Counted from the first letter of the stretch, positions 33,616-45,400 are shown. The stretch is 64,000 bases of DNA from Aphanomyces cochlioides (GCA_019828595.1 JAHQRK010000002.1:3658001-3722000), one strand, 5' to 3'. Notes: generated by a model not told the origin, from the sequence alone. Numbers and translations are program-made.

Positions 33616-34985
33616 GAGGAACTCGGTTTCCGTGAAGGTAACGTCCACTGTAAACACCACTTTGTTCTCATCGAGGTCGTACACTTTGTAGGCCTTTTTT
33701 GCTTCGTGATAGCCGATGAAGATGCACTTGTTTGCGCGTTTGTCAGTCTTGCTCTTGGGGCGATACGACGATAGCAGATGCAGCCGAAGACTTTCAAGTT
33801 GGCAACCTTTGGAACGTTCCCCCGAAGCAGCTCGTGTGGCGTTCTACCGTGGGTTTTGCTGTTCGGTGTTCGGTTGCGGAGGAAGGCTGCGGTATTTACT
33901 GCTTCGGCCCACCACCGTGTGGAGATGTTTGAGTGGATCATCATTGTCCGTGCCATTTCAATCAGAGTTCGGTTCATTCTCTCAGCTGTGCCGTTTTGCC
34001 ATTGTCTATTTGCCGTGCTGTATTCATGATGGACTCCCCGTTTCTTGAGGTAGGCTTCAAAGTCATCACTGGTAAATTCACCGCCGTTGTCTGAGCGCAG
34101 CGTCTATAGCTTTGTCCCTGTCTGTCTCTCCATCCATGGTATGTACTCTTTCATTGCTTCGAACGTCTCATTCTTGCTTCGTAGGAACTTCACCCATACG
34201 TAGTTGGTGGTGTCTTCTGTGAAAGCCACAAAGTATTGTGCGCCGTTTGGCGTTTGGACTTTGGCTGGCCCCCACAAGTCAGCATGCACACAAGTCCCCA
34301 AGTTGTGGCGTGGTCTATCACCTTGCTTGGGTGCTGAACTGAGTGTGGCCTTTCCTCGAATGCAGTCCTCGCATAAGATTGACCTTTGCTTCGACAAGTC
34401 GGTGGGTCCATCCTTCGTTGCATTGGAGATTTCTATCATTGACTTTAGAGGGACGTGTCCCAATCGAGCGTGCCACAGCATGATGTCGTTCTTTTCGGCC
34501 GCGTGTGCCTCATCCAAGCTTGCCTTTGGTTTGATGATGTCGCCACGCAGCACATACAACCGAGCAGTGTTTTGCTTTCCCACGATCGATAAGTTGGGTC
34601 CAGCTTTGATGTTGCAGTAGTCATGCTTGAATAGAATGGACGTCTTGCCTTCATCATCAGCAATGCGTCCGATAGAGATTAGCGTCTTCGTGAGTGTCAG
34701 CACGAGCAGAACGTTGCGAAAGATGGCTGTACGTCCAGTGTCCTTCATCTTGACGTTTCCCATTCTAGTGACATTAATTGAGTGCCCATCTGCCAGGCGC
34801 ACACCCCGTGTGCAAGAAGAGACTTCGTGGATGATTGATTCGTCGCCAGTCATGTGGCACGTCGCGCCACTGTCAACGATCACGTCGATGCTAGTTGGTG
34901 AAGTGGTTGTGTTGCATTCGTCATGACTCGGTCTTGTTGCGTATTTGCCAATTCGCGATCCAACAATTCCCATTCTTGGCCGCAA
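33616..34985 (-). pseudogene. Copia Pol, 5' half: protease and integrase (broken)
   Basis: Antisense strand. Protease with DSGATCHM near 34865; GAG_pre-integrase region with WHARLGH near 34465; integrase core with HADLWGP near 34280, DNGGEF near 34095 and NGTAER near 34000, giving the three acidic catalytic positions. Lesions: a TAG in the integrase just before TLRSDNGG (about 34107), a frame shift near 33750 and a frame change from Gag near 34900. The 3' end is the inversion breakpoint; its continuation is at 19181 on + and joins in frame. Confidence 0.9.
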
Positions 34986-35892
34986 GGTTCACTCCCATTT
35001 TGAAATTCCTGGACCATGAACAGGTCGGCGTCTCGGTCCTTTTCGTCATCAACGTTGTTTCCTTCGTCTTGGTTCTGCCAGTGCCCTCCGCGTCCACGAC
35101 CGCGTCCGCGTCCTCTGCCACGGCCTCTACCACCTCGACCAGGGTGGTCCTTGATGGTTCGGCGATAAATTCCCTTTTGAATGTCCGCTGTCTTCTTACG
35201 ACACTCTGCTTGGTAGTGCCCAGTCTTCCCGCAATATCGACAGTCGTTGGGACCCACTGTCAAGGCATCGTCCATTTGATTTGCTCTCTTGGCCAAGTTT
35301 GGATCGTGTAGTTTTTGTCGTTCGTCATCCAGCTTCAATTCGGCCAAAATGGGCGCCATGGTATCATAAGCTGTACTAGTGCGGCGCTCCCGCGTAATGT
35401 ACATGACAGTATTGGAAAATCGAGGTGGCAGTAGGCACAGGAACCGGTTCAAATGTGCCTTGTCGGGAGTCGTGTCTCCTGCTGCCGTGAGTTTTCGCAT
35501 AAGCTCTTGAAATTGGTCTGCAAACGTGTCAAGGCCAATACGATCGTTCCACTCCAGTTTGCCCATTTGGATTTGAAGGGTGACAAGATAGATCTCAGAT
35601 GCGCTTTCATAGATGGCTTTGAGTGATTCCCATGCCTCGTAGGTCGTTGTCGTGTCTTTGACAAACTTCAGATGGTCTGCATGTATGCTTAGCTGTATGT
35701 ATGATAATGCAGCCAAGTCGTCTTCCTCATTGAATCCAATTGGGTATTGTCCGTTCTCCATTTGGACTTTCTTCAGATATTTGCCCAGCTTTTGCTAGTT
35801 GATCTTCGCGCGTGTCTTCACGCACCATTCGCGGTAGTTGCTTCCGTTGGCTTCAATCTCGTCGTTGAATCGATGGTATACTTGTCGGCCAT
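34880..35892 (-). pseudogene. Copia Gag (UBN2-type) with zinc knuckle and RG repeats (broken start)
   Basis: A long open frame from 35761 contains the UBN2/Gag region (SYIQLSI, TTTYEAWESLKAIY), a CX2CX4HX4C knuckle (CRYCGKTGHYQAEC, near 35220) and a run of Arg-Gly repeats (about 35090-35140). The true start is probably ATG 35892 (MADKYT), but the N-terminal part has a frame shift near 35867 and a TAG near 35793. Gag packages the element RNA. No 5' LTR is recognisable before the Helitron sequence that follows. Confidence 0.82.
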
Positions 35893-36039
35893 TGGGCTCA
35901 TAACCTGTAGACTTCCTCAAGGTTATGTGACCGCAACTGCGCGAGGTTTTGCAACGCTCTTCTCTGTTGACTCTTAAATTGGAAGTGATCTAAACTGCGT
36001 GTCCACTCAATTTGCTAGCGATCTTTCCGGTAATCGCAT

Positions 36040-38434
36040 TCGGTCTTCTCTCCCAGATTGTATGTCGTGTGGAAACGGCTTTATGGGCAAAAACCACAAC
36101 AGAAGCCACATGGCGTAGTTTAGGGTTGGAAACATTTTGGTGTAGTCATACAGTCGTGCGCTTGCCCGTACATCTAAGTGGAAAGCAGGCTGTTCAGTTT
36201 CATGAAGATGAGTCTCTGGAGTCGATCCGATCACGCAGCAATGCAACTATGCTTATAGAGTTTTTCGAATTATGCAACCAGACAGCTATACACTACAAGT
36301 ATCCAGCGTTGAAATATACCAACGTTGCAGAACATTTTACGTGGGATAAAAGTGCCCGACGATGGAAAGAACGACAAAGAAACACAAAAGTAATTGGTCG
36401 AATTCAAACAGGATCGCCAAAAAACATCGAGAGGTATTGTTTAAGAATTTTACTTCTGCACAAAAATCTGCCGACGTCTTTTGAAAATTTGCGAACAGTC
36501 GAGAATACTATCTACCCAACGATGCACAAAGCATGCATTGCTATGGGGCTAATGGAATCTGATGCTGAGTGGGATCGTTGTTTGAGTGAAGCAACAAACT
36601 ATCAAATGCCACGTCAACTTCGAAACCTTTTCTGTATTATCTTGGTGTTTTGTTTTCCTTCTGATATCAATAAACTTTGGAACGATCACTTTGAAGCTTT
36701 AACTGAAGATTATTCTCACCGATATTCCAATGATTTTCGAAAGGAAGTCCAAGTTATGGGTCATACATTGACCCATATCGATGAAACTTTACGCTCCATG
36801 AATTCCAGTTTGGATGTATTTGTGAAAGGTGGACATTTACCACCCATCCCAGATGACTTTACAATGATCTCTGCTCACGAGAATCCATTAATTACTCTTG
36901 AAATGCGACATTTATCACTTAGAAAATCTGAACTTCAAAGCACTCGAAATGATTTGGCCAAAGGAACGCACGAACACATTGAGTTTTTCCATAAAGTTTT
37001 GAAAGCTGTAGACGACCCGAATGAAAACAATCTATTCTTCTTAGAGGGTCAAGGTGGATCAGGCAAAACGTTTATTTGTCAAATCATCCTGGCTGAAATT
37101 CGATTAAGAGGGAAAATCGCACTCGCATGTGCGTCATCTGGACTAGCTGCGTTACTTCTTATGGGTGGTCGAACAGCCCATAACTTATTTGGCCTACCAA
37201 CCAAAACACCGACGGCAACCATGTCATGCAATTACAATGTAAACTCAAATCATTGCCAACTCCTAAAGGAGGCATGCTTGATTATTTGGGACGAAATTTC
37301 GATGATGCATCGATATCTTATTGAGTGTGCAGATCGCATGTTCCAAGATATTATGAAATTATCGAAACCATTTGGTGGCAAAGTCGTTATTTTTCAGGTG
37401 ACTTCAAACAATTATTACCCGTTATTAAATCAGAAGATCAACATGCGGCTGTAAATGCCACACCTCCTCGCAGCCCTTTGTGGAAACATATTTGTTTAAA
37501 TCGCACTAAGCTTACCATTAACATGCGGCTTCTTTCAAATAGTTTGTCAGAAGAAGACAAAGCCAAAATGGTTGAATTTGCCGACTTTTTACTTTCTGTT
37601 GGAGAAGGCACTGCTAGAACTGTGAATAATCGAATTCAATTACCAGACGGTATTGCACAAGAATATGAAGATCTGTCAAGTTTGAAATGCTTTGTCATGA
37701 AGATTTACCGCGATTTGATTCGAGGAGATGGATATAGATGCTGGAGCATGGATGAGAAATCACAATACTAAGCAGAACGGGGATAATTAGCGCCATCCAA
37801 CCTCATGGTCGATACCTTGAATGACATGGTTTTTGATCTGTTACCAGGAGAATCCACGTCCTTTTACTCAGCTGACTCAATCGAACATTCTGGAGATGAT
37901 GAAGAAAGTGAACAATTGGCATTAAATTACCCTGTTGAGTTTTTAAACACTTTGGACTTCAATGGGATTCCACACCATTGTCTAAATCTCAAAGTTGGTG
38001 TTTCAGTCATGTTATTGCGTAATTTGAATCCATCTGAGGGACTTTGTAATGGAACACGTATTATCCTTACAGGATTAAGTCAAACTGTTTTACGTGGCAG
38101 AGTTTTGTCAAAGGGATATTCAAATCAAGATGTATTCATCCCACGAATCAACTTGATTACTGACGAATGTCAAGAATGGCCTTTTCAACTGCGACGGCGT
38201 CAATTTCCTGTACGAGTCGCTTTTGCAATGACAATCCATAAATCCCAAGGACAAACTCTGAAACATGTTGGGGTATACCTTCCAGAACCAGTCTTTTCTC
38301 ATGGACAGCTATATACTGGATTCTCAAGAGTAATGTCACACGAAAACATCCATGTCTTGCTCCACAACGGGAAAATTCCAGGGTATGATGGCTTATGGAC
38401 GCAAAACATTGTGCATAAAGATGTGTTAGTGTAA
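36040..38434 (+). pseudogene. Helitron Pif1-type helicase, copy 1, 5'-truncated and frameshifted
   Basis: Starts in the Helitron-specific region upstream of the helicase (HTVVRLPVHLSG near 36160). Then Walker A GQGGSGKT (near 37050), ASSGLAALLLMGGRTAHNLFG, Walker B LIIWDEIS (near 37290) and the C-terminal motif FAMTIHKSQGQTL (near 38225). One base is missing near 37394 relative to copy 2, and stops occur near 37770-37800. The Rep nickase (HUH) domain expected further upstream is absent because Copia DNA lies there. A rolling-circle transposon remnant. The frame ends with HKDVLV-stop at 38434, as in copy 2. Confidence 0.88.
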
Positions 38435-38511
38435 TTTTTCACTCTATATTTATAATATATATTCGGCTTCGATTAACACCAATAGTAGTCATGATCGGAC
38501 AATGTATTCAG

Positions 38512-38710
38512 TGCCTTTTGTTAAGTCAAATTTACGATGTATTTTAACCTGTAAGCTTAAAGTACATACAATTTTCAAGTCAAAGTTGGGGTGATAAACC
38601 GATTCAGACTCGCAACTGCCATAATTTTATCCAATAGAATTCCAGATCATTGCAACTAATGGATATTTCTTCTGTTCTTAACCATTAAGACAGGGAAATG
38701 ACACTTACAT
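38512..38710 (+). repeat. ~200-bp dispersed repeat, copy 1
   Basis: One of four diverged copies sharing the order CCTGTAAGCT..AAGTACA, AATTTTCAAGTCA, CCGATTCAGACTCGC, TTTTATCCAATAGAATTC, TTCTTCTGTT and AGACAGGGAA. It contains a CCAAT box. This copy follows directly after helicase copy 1. Confidence 0.8.
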
Positions 38711-39077
38711 TAAGTGAATCATTTTCGGCTGCCGCATCTATTCTACGATTGTTCTCCGTCAGAGGTACCTCTTCAGACGATCGTTATTCTTTCCCATATC
38801 ATGTAACTACCCCGTACTAATTAAAATATTGTCCGAAGTCGTCTCTCACAAGATAAGATCATATTAATCATGTGGGGCAGCTCGAAATCTTAGTCGTACT
38901 TTACAAATTCGAGTCCAACATCAGTAAAATTCAAGTTCAAGGCAAGTATGCAAAATTTAATTACCAAGTTCTCCAAACTGGACCTCGATTCAGAGTGTCA
39001 ATTCCAAAACCATGAATAACTGCCATGACGTATTTTCTCTCTGACGGACAATTCCAAAATTGGTCGATACGATCCAG

Positions 39078-39260
39078 TTCTTTTTACAATGTATTTCAAC
39101 CTGTAAGCTCAAAGTACACACAATATTCAAGTCAGAGTTCGGCTAATTAACCGATTCAGACTCGCTACTGCCAAGATTTTATCCAATAGAATTCTAGATG
39201 ATAGCAATTAATAGATTTTTCTTCTGTTCTCCATTTTTAAGACAGGGGATTGACATTTGA
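39078..39260 (+). repeat. ~200-bp dispersed repeat, copy 2
   Basis: Same block order as the copy at 38512. It lies ~290 bp upstream of the ATG of the open frame at 39548 and could carry promoter function; that is inference from position and the CCAAT box. Confidence 0.8.
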
Positions 39261-39547
39261 AATATGTCACTAAAATTCAAGTGAATTCATTGCACATTCT
39301 CCAAATACCCTACACAACACTAAACTTCATTTTTCTCTATTAAAGTAAAGGATGATAATTTCCTCATCGCCACGCAAAGACCAAACCATTTCTCTCCAAT
39401 ATGGCCACCATTGGTGCATTTTAATCTTAACCAAGGTTGCGGCTGCGGGGCAAACTATAACTACGTCCAGTGATCGTTTAACTGTCTTATCATGTATAAT
39501 ACACTTCAGTCAAATATCTCTTCTGTTCCTTCACTCTGGCTCTACCG

Positions 39548-40292
39548 ATGTCTGATATCACTTTTCATTTCACAATGTCCATCAACGAGAAGATTTTACG
39601 CGCACTAGATGTCTCGCATGCTCCTCCACTGGAAGAACTATCTGTGATTCGAACTCATATTACGTCCAGTCAAGAACCCTTTTTTGTGAAGATGAAAATC
39701 TTCAGTATGTGCACTGGATATAAGAGATCACAGCAACCATTTGGAAAGCTCGTGTACCTCGTGGACAGTTCAGCTACACCAGAGACTTTACAAATCATTC
39801 GGTCAATGCCCACGTACGATCGCGATGAATACCTCTTACGTGTGACTGTTTTCAAGAAATGGAATCTATGATTCAAAATTGGCATGACAACGACGTTGTT
39901 ACCGTCAAACTTTTCGATGGCAGACTCTATGGACAATGTATTCAAGCCACATTTCACTCGATTCCCATGACTACGGCATCGACACCAATACTATCTGTTT
40001 CAACTCCAACGGTTTCTGTTAAAGATCTCACGGGCAAGACCGATTTGGCTAATCCCATCGATTGTTCTCAAGTTGCAACACCAACGAGGAGGATACCCAT
40101 GGATCTTCTTTGAATATTCTCGAAGAAACGTTGGAGTCTACAGACAAGACTGACTGTGACGATGACTCTTCTCAATCTCTTCCAACTGTTGAACTTTCAA
40201 AGCTCAAACGTCCCCAACCTGACAAAGTACAAACTCGTGCTGGAGGCAAAGCTGATGTCAAACCAGCGAAAAAACTACGCACTATTGAATAG
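39548..40292 (+). pseudogene. Unrecognised accessory gene between helicase copy 1 and a Helitron 3' end
   Basis: Three overlapping open frames read as one protein with two frame changes (near 39865 and 40075). The N-terminal ~105 residues (MSDITFHF...) include KMKIFSMCTGYKRSQQPFGKL and EYLLRVTVFKKWN, a beta-rich pattern. Then comes MIQNWHDNDVVTVKLFDGRLYG, and finally an acidic tail with a basic end (KPAKKLRT). The beta-strand pattern is reminiscent of an OB fold, as in RPA-like proteins carried by some Helitrons, but no diagnostic motif is present and the link is a guess. The frame changes could be decay or unrecognised introns. Confidence 0.4.
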
Positions 40293-40689
40293 CATGATAC
40301 CACCATGTACTTATCACGTTGATACATGTCTACATAACTCCAAATGCACAATTTACCATTCAACTCATACTTTACCTTCGCTGGCATCATATTTCTTCAC
40401 CGCTACATCATAAATAGTCTGGAAAAAACGACAACTAGAATGATTAGAAATCGCAATTGTGATGAGTTGTAGCGCTTTTTCCCTGTTTATCATGGTATAT
40501 GTCGATTATTTAATTCTGATTTAATATATCGTCCAATAAGATACTTTCTCTACGAACTGTACACATTTTTCGAGTTAGCAAATCATTTCACTTACAAACC
40601 CTAACCTTTTGTCCAATCATATCAGGCCATTCGCGTGCCAGTTTTTGTTGGGTATCAGTGTTGAGTCAACACCACATTTCTATCCAAAT

Positions 40690-40786
40690 ACATAATGGAT
40701 CATACATCACAAGTTTCAGTTGACCACTGTTCATATTAATTCAACTGTTCAGCCCCCTCGGAGAGGGGGCAATTTTGATTTCTTGT
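40690..40786 (+). mobile_element. Helitron-like 3' end with GC hairpin, copy 1
   Basis: Hairpin GCCCCCTC-GGA-GAGGGGGC (40752-40770) followed by AATTTTGATTTCTTGT ending at 40786. The same ~80-bp block ends at 47172, after which the two loci differ, so this marks an element terminus. A hairpin ~15 bp from the end fits Helitron 3' ends, although the last bases (CTTGT) are not the canonical CTRRT. Confidence 0.65.
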
Positions 40787-40864
40787 CTATATATACAACG
40801 CCGTAACGTGCAGTGTTATGTGCGTTGTGTATCATTCGAAGATTTGAAAAATAGAGATTTCATT

Positions 40865-40914
40865 GGATTTATATGTATACAGTGGATGCAACAGGCACAT
40901 TGGTAGAAACAAAC
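40865..40914 (+). repeat. 50-bp repeat, copy 1
   Basis: Identical to 41251-41300 (GGATTTATATG...GTAGAAACAAAC). Function unknown. Confidence 0.9.
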
Positions 40915-41250
40915 TGGCATCTTCGACTGGCTGAACGTCACTCCAAGTGCAAAAGATCAATGTGGCTTTCCATTGGTCCTTAAAATATCGCTCTTGCCAG
41001 AGCGATTTGCCTCCAAACTCCAACTGCCGCATTGCAATCCTGCAAAATTCCAACTGTCCATTCCCGATTCATTTGGGACGATGGTACGTGAAAACGGTAG
41101 GTTTTTCCGACCCTATTTGAATCGCCGCTGCTCACACTGACCGCCTAACTAGATGGTTCGCTTTTTCCATTCGTACAAAGATGAAATTCGCACGTGGATC
41201 CGTGGATCGAAACTTCGCCGTAGAAGTCGCTGAGAGCAAATCAAATCGAT

Positions 41251-41350
41251 GGATTTATATGTATACAGTGGATGCAACAGGCACATTGGTAGAAACAAAC
41301 AGTCGAGCGCACATGTTCCGTCAAGCTTGGTGGAGTGTATCCAATGTGTG
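41251..41350 (+). repeat. 50-bp repeat copy 2 joined to an inverted minisatellite unit segment
   Basis: 41251-41300 repeats 40865-40914 exactly. The next 50 bp (41301-41350) are the reverse complement of the CACACATTG...GCTCGACT half of the minisatellite unit, with a few mismatches, 570 bp outside the array and in opposite orientation. Confidence 0.85.
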
Positions 41351-41464
41351 ATCTTATATACATTGCAACAACTCAAATATTAAGTACGGACTGTATCATA
41401 TTCGAAGCATGACAGGTTGGGTGGATTTGATTAGTGGTTGCACTCTTAGTAAGCCAAGTGCCAT

Positions 41465-41611
41465 AGAAGATCGTTTTTTCTTTTCAAATCGACTTGGTTT
41501 TCGAATTGGGACCGTACTTTGTCGTACTTCAAAAAGAAATCGATTTGATTCGTCGGGGTTTAGGGCTCAAATGCATTGGATTCGTCAATGCAAAACTTCG
41601 TCGAAGCGTTT
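41465..41611 (+). repeat. 147-bp direct repeat flanking the minisatellite, left copy
   Basis: Matches 44278-44424 over its full length with a handful of substitutions (AGAAGATCG...CGAAGCGTTT). The two copies bracket the tandem array in the same orientation. Confidence 0.88.
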
Positions 41612-41918
41612 CATGTCGACGAATCGCATGCATGAGTTCACTTAGAAATTCGCTAAACACGACATGTGATTTGTCAAAAACGACTAAAATCTTCGACAAC
41701 TTTCGTTAAGTTCGGTCAGGAGCAACGAATCAAAACGCTGTATTTGGTCCACGAGCCAATCCGATTGCAGCAGATTTCGGGGTTTAGCATCCAAGCGAGC
41801 GCAATTTCTATACAGATTTGAATGGTATTCAAATTTTAATACAAGACACGCTTTCAACTGCCTCAACTATACAAAATCAAATGAAGATGCAACTGATGCA
41901 CACATCTAAATTGACAAC

Positions 41919-43845
41919 ACATTGGATACATTCGACGCTTGACTGCGGTAGGTTGTATCGGACACCATGTACATTGACGGCTTGACTAGATGGACTCACA
42001 CATTGCATGCACTCGACCAAGCTTGACGGAACATGTGCGCTCGACTGCGGTAGGTTGTATCAGACGTGATTTGCATTGATGGCTTGACTAGATGGACTCA
42101 CACATTGCATGCACTCGACCAAGCTTGACGGAACATGTGCGCTCGACTGCGGTAGGTTGTATCAGACGTGATTTGCATTGATGGCTTGACTAGATGAATT
42201 TAAACATTGGATATACTCGACCAAACTTGACGGAACATGTGCGCTCGACTGTGCGTTAGGTTGTACCGGACACCATGTACATTGACGGCTTGACTAGATG
42301 AATTTAAACATTGGATATACTCGACCAAACTTGACGGAACATGTGCGCTCGACTGTGCGTTAGGTTGTATCGGACACCATGTACATTGACGGCTTGACTA
42401 GATGGACTCACACATTGCATGCACTCGACCAAGCTTGACGGAACATGTGCGCTCGACTGTGCGTTAGGTTGTATCGGACACCATATACATTGACGGCTTG
42501 ACTAGATGAATTCAAACATTGGATATACTCGACCAAACTTGACGGAACATGTGCGCTCGACTGTGCGTTAGGTTGTACCGGACACCATATACATTGACGG
42601 CTTGACTAGATGGACTCACACATTGCATGCACTCGACCAAGCTTGACGGAACATGTGCGCTCGACTGCGGTAGGTTGTATCAGACGTGATTTGCATTGAT
42701 GGCTTGACTAGATGAATTCAAACATTGGATATACTCGACCAAACTTGACGGAACATGTGCGCTCGACTGTGCGTTAGGTTGTACCGGACACCATGTACAT
42801 TGACGGCTTGACTAGATGAATTTAAACATTGGATATACTCGACCAAACTTGACGGAACATGTGCGCTCGACTGCGGTAGGTTGTATCAGACGTGATTTGC
42901 ATTGATGGCTTGACTAGATGAATTCAAACATTGGATATACTCGACCAAACTTGACGGAACATGTGCGCTCGACTGTGCGTTAGGTTGTACCGGACACCAT
43001 GTACATTGACGGCTTGACTAGATGAATTTAAACATTGGATATACTCGACCAAACTTGACGGAACATGTGCGCTCGACTGTGCGTTAGGTTGTATCGGACA
43101 CCATGTACATTGACGGCTTGACTAGATGGACTCACACATTGCATGCACTCGACCAAGCTTGACGGAACATGTGCGCTCGACTGCGGTAGGTTGTATCAGA
43201 CGTGATTTGCATTGATGGCTTGACTAGATGAATTTAAACATTGGATATACTCGACCAAACTTGACGGAACATGTGCGCTCGACTGTGCGTTAGGTTGTAT
43301 CGGACACCATATACATTGACGGCTTGACTAGATGAATTCAAACATTGTATATACTCGACCAAACTTGACGGAACATGTGCGCTCGACTGCGGTAGGTTGT
43401 ATCAGACGTGATTTGCATTGATGGCTTGACTAGATGAATTCAAACATTGGATATACTCGACCAAACTTGACGGAACATGTGCGCTCGACTGTGCGTTAGG
43501 TTGTATCGGACACCATATACATTGACGGCTTGACTAGATGAATTCAAACATTGTATATACTCGACCAAACTTGACGGAACATGTGCGCTCGACTGCGGTA
43601 GGTTGTATCAGACGTGATTTGCATTGATGGCTTGACTAGATGAATTCAAACATTGGATATACTCGCCCAAACTTGACGGAACATGTGCGCTCGACTGTGC
43701 GTTAGGTTGTATCGGACACCATATACATTGACGGCTTGACTAGATGAATTCAAACATTGGATATACTCGACCAAACTTGACGGAACATGTGCGCTCGACT
43801 GCGGTAGGTTGTATCAGACGTAATTTGCATTGACGGCTTAGCTTG
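41919..43845 (+). repeat. Minisatellite array, ~19 units of ~104 bp with higher-order structure
   Basis: Every ~104 bp the core TTGACGGAACATGTGCGC recurs. Each unit combines one of two first halves (GCGGTAGGTTGTATCAGACGTG or TGCGTTAGGTTGTAYCGGACAC) with one of two second halves (TGGACTCACACATTGCATGC or TGAATTYAAACATTGGATAT). Towards the right the two first halves alternate strictly, giving a ~207-bp dimer. No long ORF runs through it. Confidence 0.93.
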
Positions 43846-43889
43846 GCAGGCTTGCTCAACTCGATTATGTGCTTTGCATTGGGTTAAAA

Positions 43890-44070
43890 ATGTAATGAAT
43901 ATTGTCCAGTGAGATCGATATTGATACAATTCCCAAGTCAGAGTTCGCCTAATATACCGATTCAGACTTGCTCCTCTCAATATATTAGCCAATAGAATTC
44001 AATATAATGGAACTACCAGGTTTTCTTTGCAATTACTAAGACACGAGAAAGACATTTGAAAGATGTGACA
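43890..44070 (+). repeat. ~200-bp dispersed repeat, copy 3
   Basis: Same block order as the copies at 38512 and 39078 (AATTCCCAAGTCAGAGTTCGCCTAA, CCGATTCAGACTTGC, TAGCCAATAGAATTC, AAGACATTTGAAAGATGTGAC). It starts right after the minisatellite. Confidence 0.78.
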
Positions 44071-44277
44071 ATAACTCAACTGCCACATCCTTTGTATGAT
44101 CTGCTTGCCTTGGGAATACATTTTGCGATGTTCATCAACTGAATAAACAGGAAGTTGTCCAAGATGGCTCCAAAAAGCATCGATTACCCAAAGAGCTCAT
44201 TGATCGAGATGAAATCTTAGCATGACAGAAACGCAACAGCGTGGTTCTATATGCTGGCTCACAAATAGCTCCTGCGT

Positions 44278-44424
44278 AGAAGATCGTTTTTTCTTTTCAA
44301 ATCGACTTGGTTTTCGAATTGGGACCGTATTTTGTCGTACTTAAAAAATAAATCGATTTGATTCGTCGGGGTTTAGGGCTCAAATGCATTGGATTCGTCA
44401 ATGCAAAACTTCGCCGAAGCGTTT
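44278..44424 (+). repeat. 147-bp direct repeat flanking the minisatellite, right copy
   Basis: Partner of 41465-41611, same orientation and length. Confidence 0.88.
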
Positions 44425-44499
44425 GATCTCGACGAATCACCATCACTTCCTTTCTATCTGTCGGACATAAATCAAACTTGATTGATACGATCAAGTGCA

Positions 44500-44690
44500 T
44501 TTTGATAGGTCAAATTTGTAATATATTTCATCCTGTGAGCTCGAAGTATACACAATTAGCAAGTATGAGTTCGTCTAATTTTCTGATTCAGACTCGCTGC
44601 TGCCAATATTTTAGCCAATACATATGCAACTAATACATTTCTCTTCTGTCTTCAATCGCGATGACAGCGAAAAGACATTTGAACAACTGG
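44500..44690 (+). repeat. ~200-bp dispersed repeat, copy 4
   Basis: Fourth copy (CCTGTGAGCTCGAAGTATACACAA, CTGATTCAGACTCGC, TTTTAGCCAATA, TTCTCTTCTGTC). It lies ~70 bp upstream of an ATG at 44758, mirroring the placement of copy 2 upstream of 39548. Confidence 0.78.
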
Positions 44691-44757
44691 CACATGTATA
44701 CAAAACATTATACTTACGATTCAAACTGCCACTCCAATTTTAGATTCAATCTAAAAC

Positions 44758-44946
44758 ATGCAGCCATCCAACAAGCGCCTTCAGTCTCCTGCCGACGAGT
44801 AAGTTAATGTATCTAATGAACATTGACATCACAATTGTCTTGATAGATCAACGACAAACAAGCGTAGAGTGCTGATTGCACCAAAAGGCTATATATTGAT
44901 ACCCTCTACCCCGGTGTACGCTCATGCTACATTCACATCACAGTAA
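44758..44946 (+). CDS. Possible short two-exon frame, unrecognised
   Basis: ATG 44758 followed by 13 codons, a canonical donor GTAAGT at 44799 and acceptor ...GATAG at 44846, then an exon ending in TAA at 44944-44946; 46 codons in total (MQPSNKRLQSPADE / STTNKRRVLIAPKG...). The good splice signals and the promoter-like repeat upstream are the only support. No family recognised; it may be the first exons of a decayed Helitron-borne gene. Confidence 0.22.
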
Positions 44947-45390
44947 TAGAGATCTCCTCCTCGAAATTTTGTACAATCGGTAGGTTCATTGTCGCCGGTC
45001 TAATAAAAATAAGCAGAGTGAAAGTATGCCTCACATACTGATACAACATTGACTGATGTTGTGGCACGTATGCAGGTTTTTCTTCCATCAAACTCGGCGC
45101 AGTCGGTTGGTTTATTCTAGCCAGACCAAGTACAAAGAACCAATAGCATGAAAGTATACTGTCGTAGCGACGACTGATGTCGTTGCATGTTCGGTGGCAT
45201 TTTTTCCTCCAAACTTGGCATAATCAGTGAGTTCATAGCCGCCGCCGGTCTAGTTGAAATAAGCTAACAAAGTATGATACATATACTGTGGCAACAATAG
45301 CTGATCTCGTCGTACGTTTGGCTGCCTTTCTTCAGAAAAAGTCGACGCTATATGTGGGTTGTTTAACATTTGTCTATCCATTCTATCCAG
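44930..45390 (+). repeat. Degenerate tandem repeat, about three units
   Basis: A phrase of roughly 120-130 bp recurs with much drift: a GCCGGTCTA-like start with AATAAGC, AAAGTATG, a CATACTG block, CTGATGTCGT, then TTTTTCTTCC and AAACTCGGC. It fills the gap before helicase copy 2. No coding content seen. Confidence 0.55.
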
Positions 45391-45400
45391 TTTCAACGTA

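Noticed and set aside
33471..33977. 168-codon frame ending in LINE-like sequence
   Set aside because: Copia integrase read across a frameshift and the inversion breakpoint into antisense LINE DNA.
35960..36010. Copia 5' LTR
   Set aside because: No matching second copy or clear LTR ends found; Helitron sequence begins almost at once.
40752..40770. Rho-independent terminator
   Set aside because: GC hairpin with no U tract, in a eukaryotic context; the repeat end at 47172 supports a Helitron terminus instead.
41919..43845. CRISPR array
   Set aside because: Units are contiguous ~104-bp tandem repeats without unique spacers, in eukaryotic DNA.
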